Assembly: GCA_018712785.1 (NCBI GenBank)
Contig: DVGK01000042.1
Span: forward strand, 1-49,934
Direction: 5' to 3'
DNA length: 49,934 nt
Source: Candidatus Choladousia intestinavium
GTDB lineage: Bacteria > Bacillota > Clostridia > Lachnospirales > Lachnospiraceae
Below are positions 49,903-49,934 of this stretch, in pieces. Position 1 is the stretch's first letter. Each line of letters begins with the position of its first letter. The notes under the pieces are model-generated. The model was not told where the DNA came from. It made no database searches and saw only the letters and a program-made list of their open reading frames with translations. The position numbers were made by a program, and so were the translations under genes.

Positions 49903-49934
49903 GTGAAATTTAAAGAGCTTTCCATTAAAAAGAA
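49903..49934 (+). CDS. Start of a further gene, cut by the window edge
   Basis: GTG at 49903 follows AAGGAG by 6 bases and opens MKFKELSIKK before the edge. Such a basic start is often seen before the first membrane helix of chemoreceptors and sensor proteins, but ten residues do not allow an assignment. Confidence 0.5.
   Translation, partial: MKFKELSIKK

Overview
The window looks like the chromosome of a gut-type Lachnospiraceae or related Clostridia (Bacillota). This is inferred from near-balanced GC, strong AGGAGG-type ribosome sites with some TTG and GTG starts, tight co-directional operons, and typical families: an EFR1-type flavodoxin next to a MerR regulator, paired OmpR-type two-component systems, a butanol-dehydrogenase-like iron alcohol dehydrogenase, a GH3 hexosaminidase and a MATE pump. 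No rRNA, tRNA, insertion sequence, integrase or CRISPR array was seen. Species cannot be fixed from sequence alone.

Region 1 (1-16.3 kb) is a patchwork of short redox, signalling and transport operons: a partial radical SAM/SPASM protein, a nitroreductase remnant, a PPOX-ferredoxin protein, a two-component system, a small membrane gene with a one-base frameshift, MerR and its flavodoxin, an iron alcohol dehydrogenase, a hydrolase, a tandem-flavodoxin lipoprotein, GtrA, a P-type ATPase, PAP2, a second histidine kinase with a damaged regulator, an EamA transporter, an intact orphan regulator and an SDR dehydrogenase. Four of these genes appear to have lost internal segments: the nitroreductase core, both iron-sulfur motifs of the flavodoxin-ferredoxin, part of the second flavodoxin domain, and the phosphoacceptor segment of a response regulator. 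Region 1 ends at a strong terminator (16355-16385).

Region 2 (16.6-46.7 kb) is the main discovery: about 30 kb with 22 genes on one strand, mostly overlapping or separated by tens of bases. In order: a ubiquitin-like protein with two Gly-Gly pairs, a radical SAM/SPASM enzyme fused to a JAMM metalloprotease domain, a transglutaminase-like protein, a Ser/Thr kinase, a vWA protein with a DPFG repeat tail, a pseudokinase, three more vWA proteins, a pseudophosphatase, an active-looking PP2C phosphatase, a coiled-coil protein, a zinc-ribbon/FHA protein, an NrdG-like radical SAM protein, a ClpB-like AAA+ ATPase, a membrane-anchored pseudokinase, two small helical proteins, a HerA-like ATPase, an ADP-ribosyltransferase whose N-terminal domain matches one of the small helical proteins, a small Cys protein, an FtsK/EssC-like ATPase and a membrane protein with SH3 and C-type-lectin-like domains. 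My reading is a phospho-regulated toxin-delivery or conflict system. It combines the control logic of type VI secretion (kinase, PP2C, FHA, Clp-like ATPase) and of TerY-P triads with parts recalling type VII secretion (FtsK/EssC ATPase, YukD-like ubiquitin fold, pseudokinase with membrane segments, small helical proteins, toxin with a shared N-terminal module). Homology to those machines is not shown. The assembled system and the JAMM-radical SAM fusion beside a ubiquitin-like protein are, to my knowledge, not described.

Region 3 (46.7-49.9 kb) holds a membrane-anchored GH3 hexosaminidase, a 335-base gap with a promoter-like site and a strong hairpin, a MATE efflux pump, and the first codons of another gene at the right edge.
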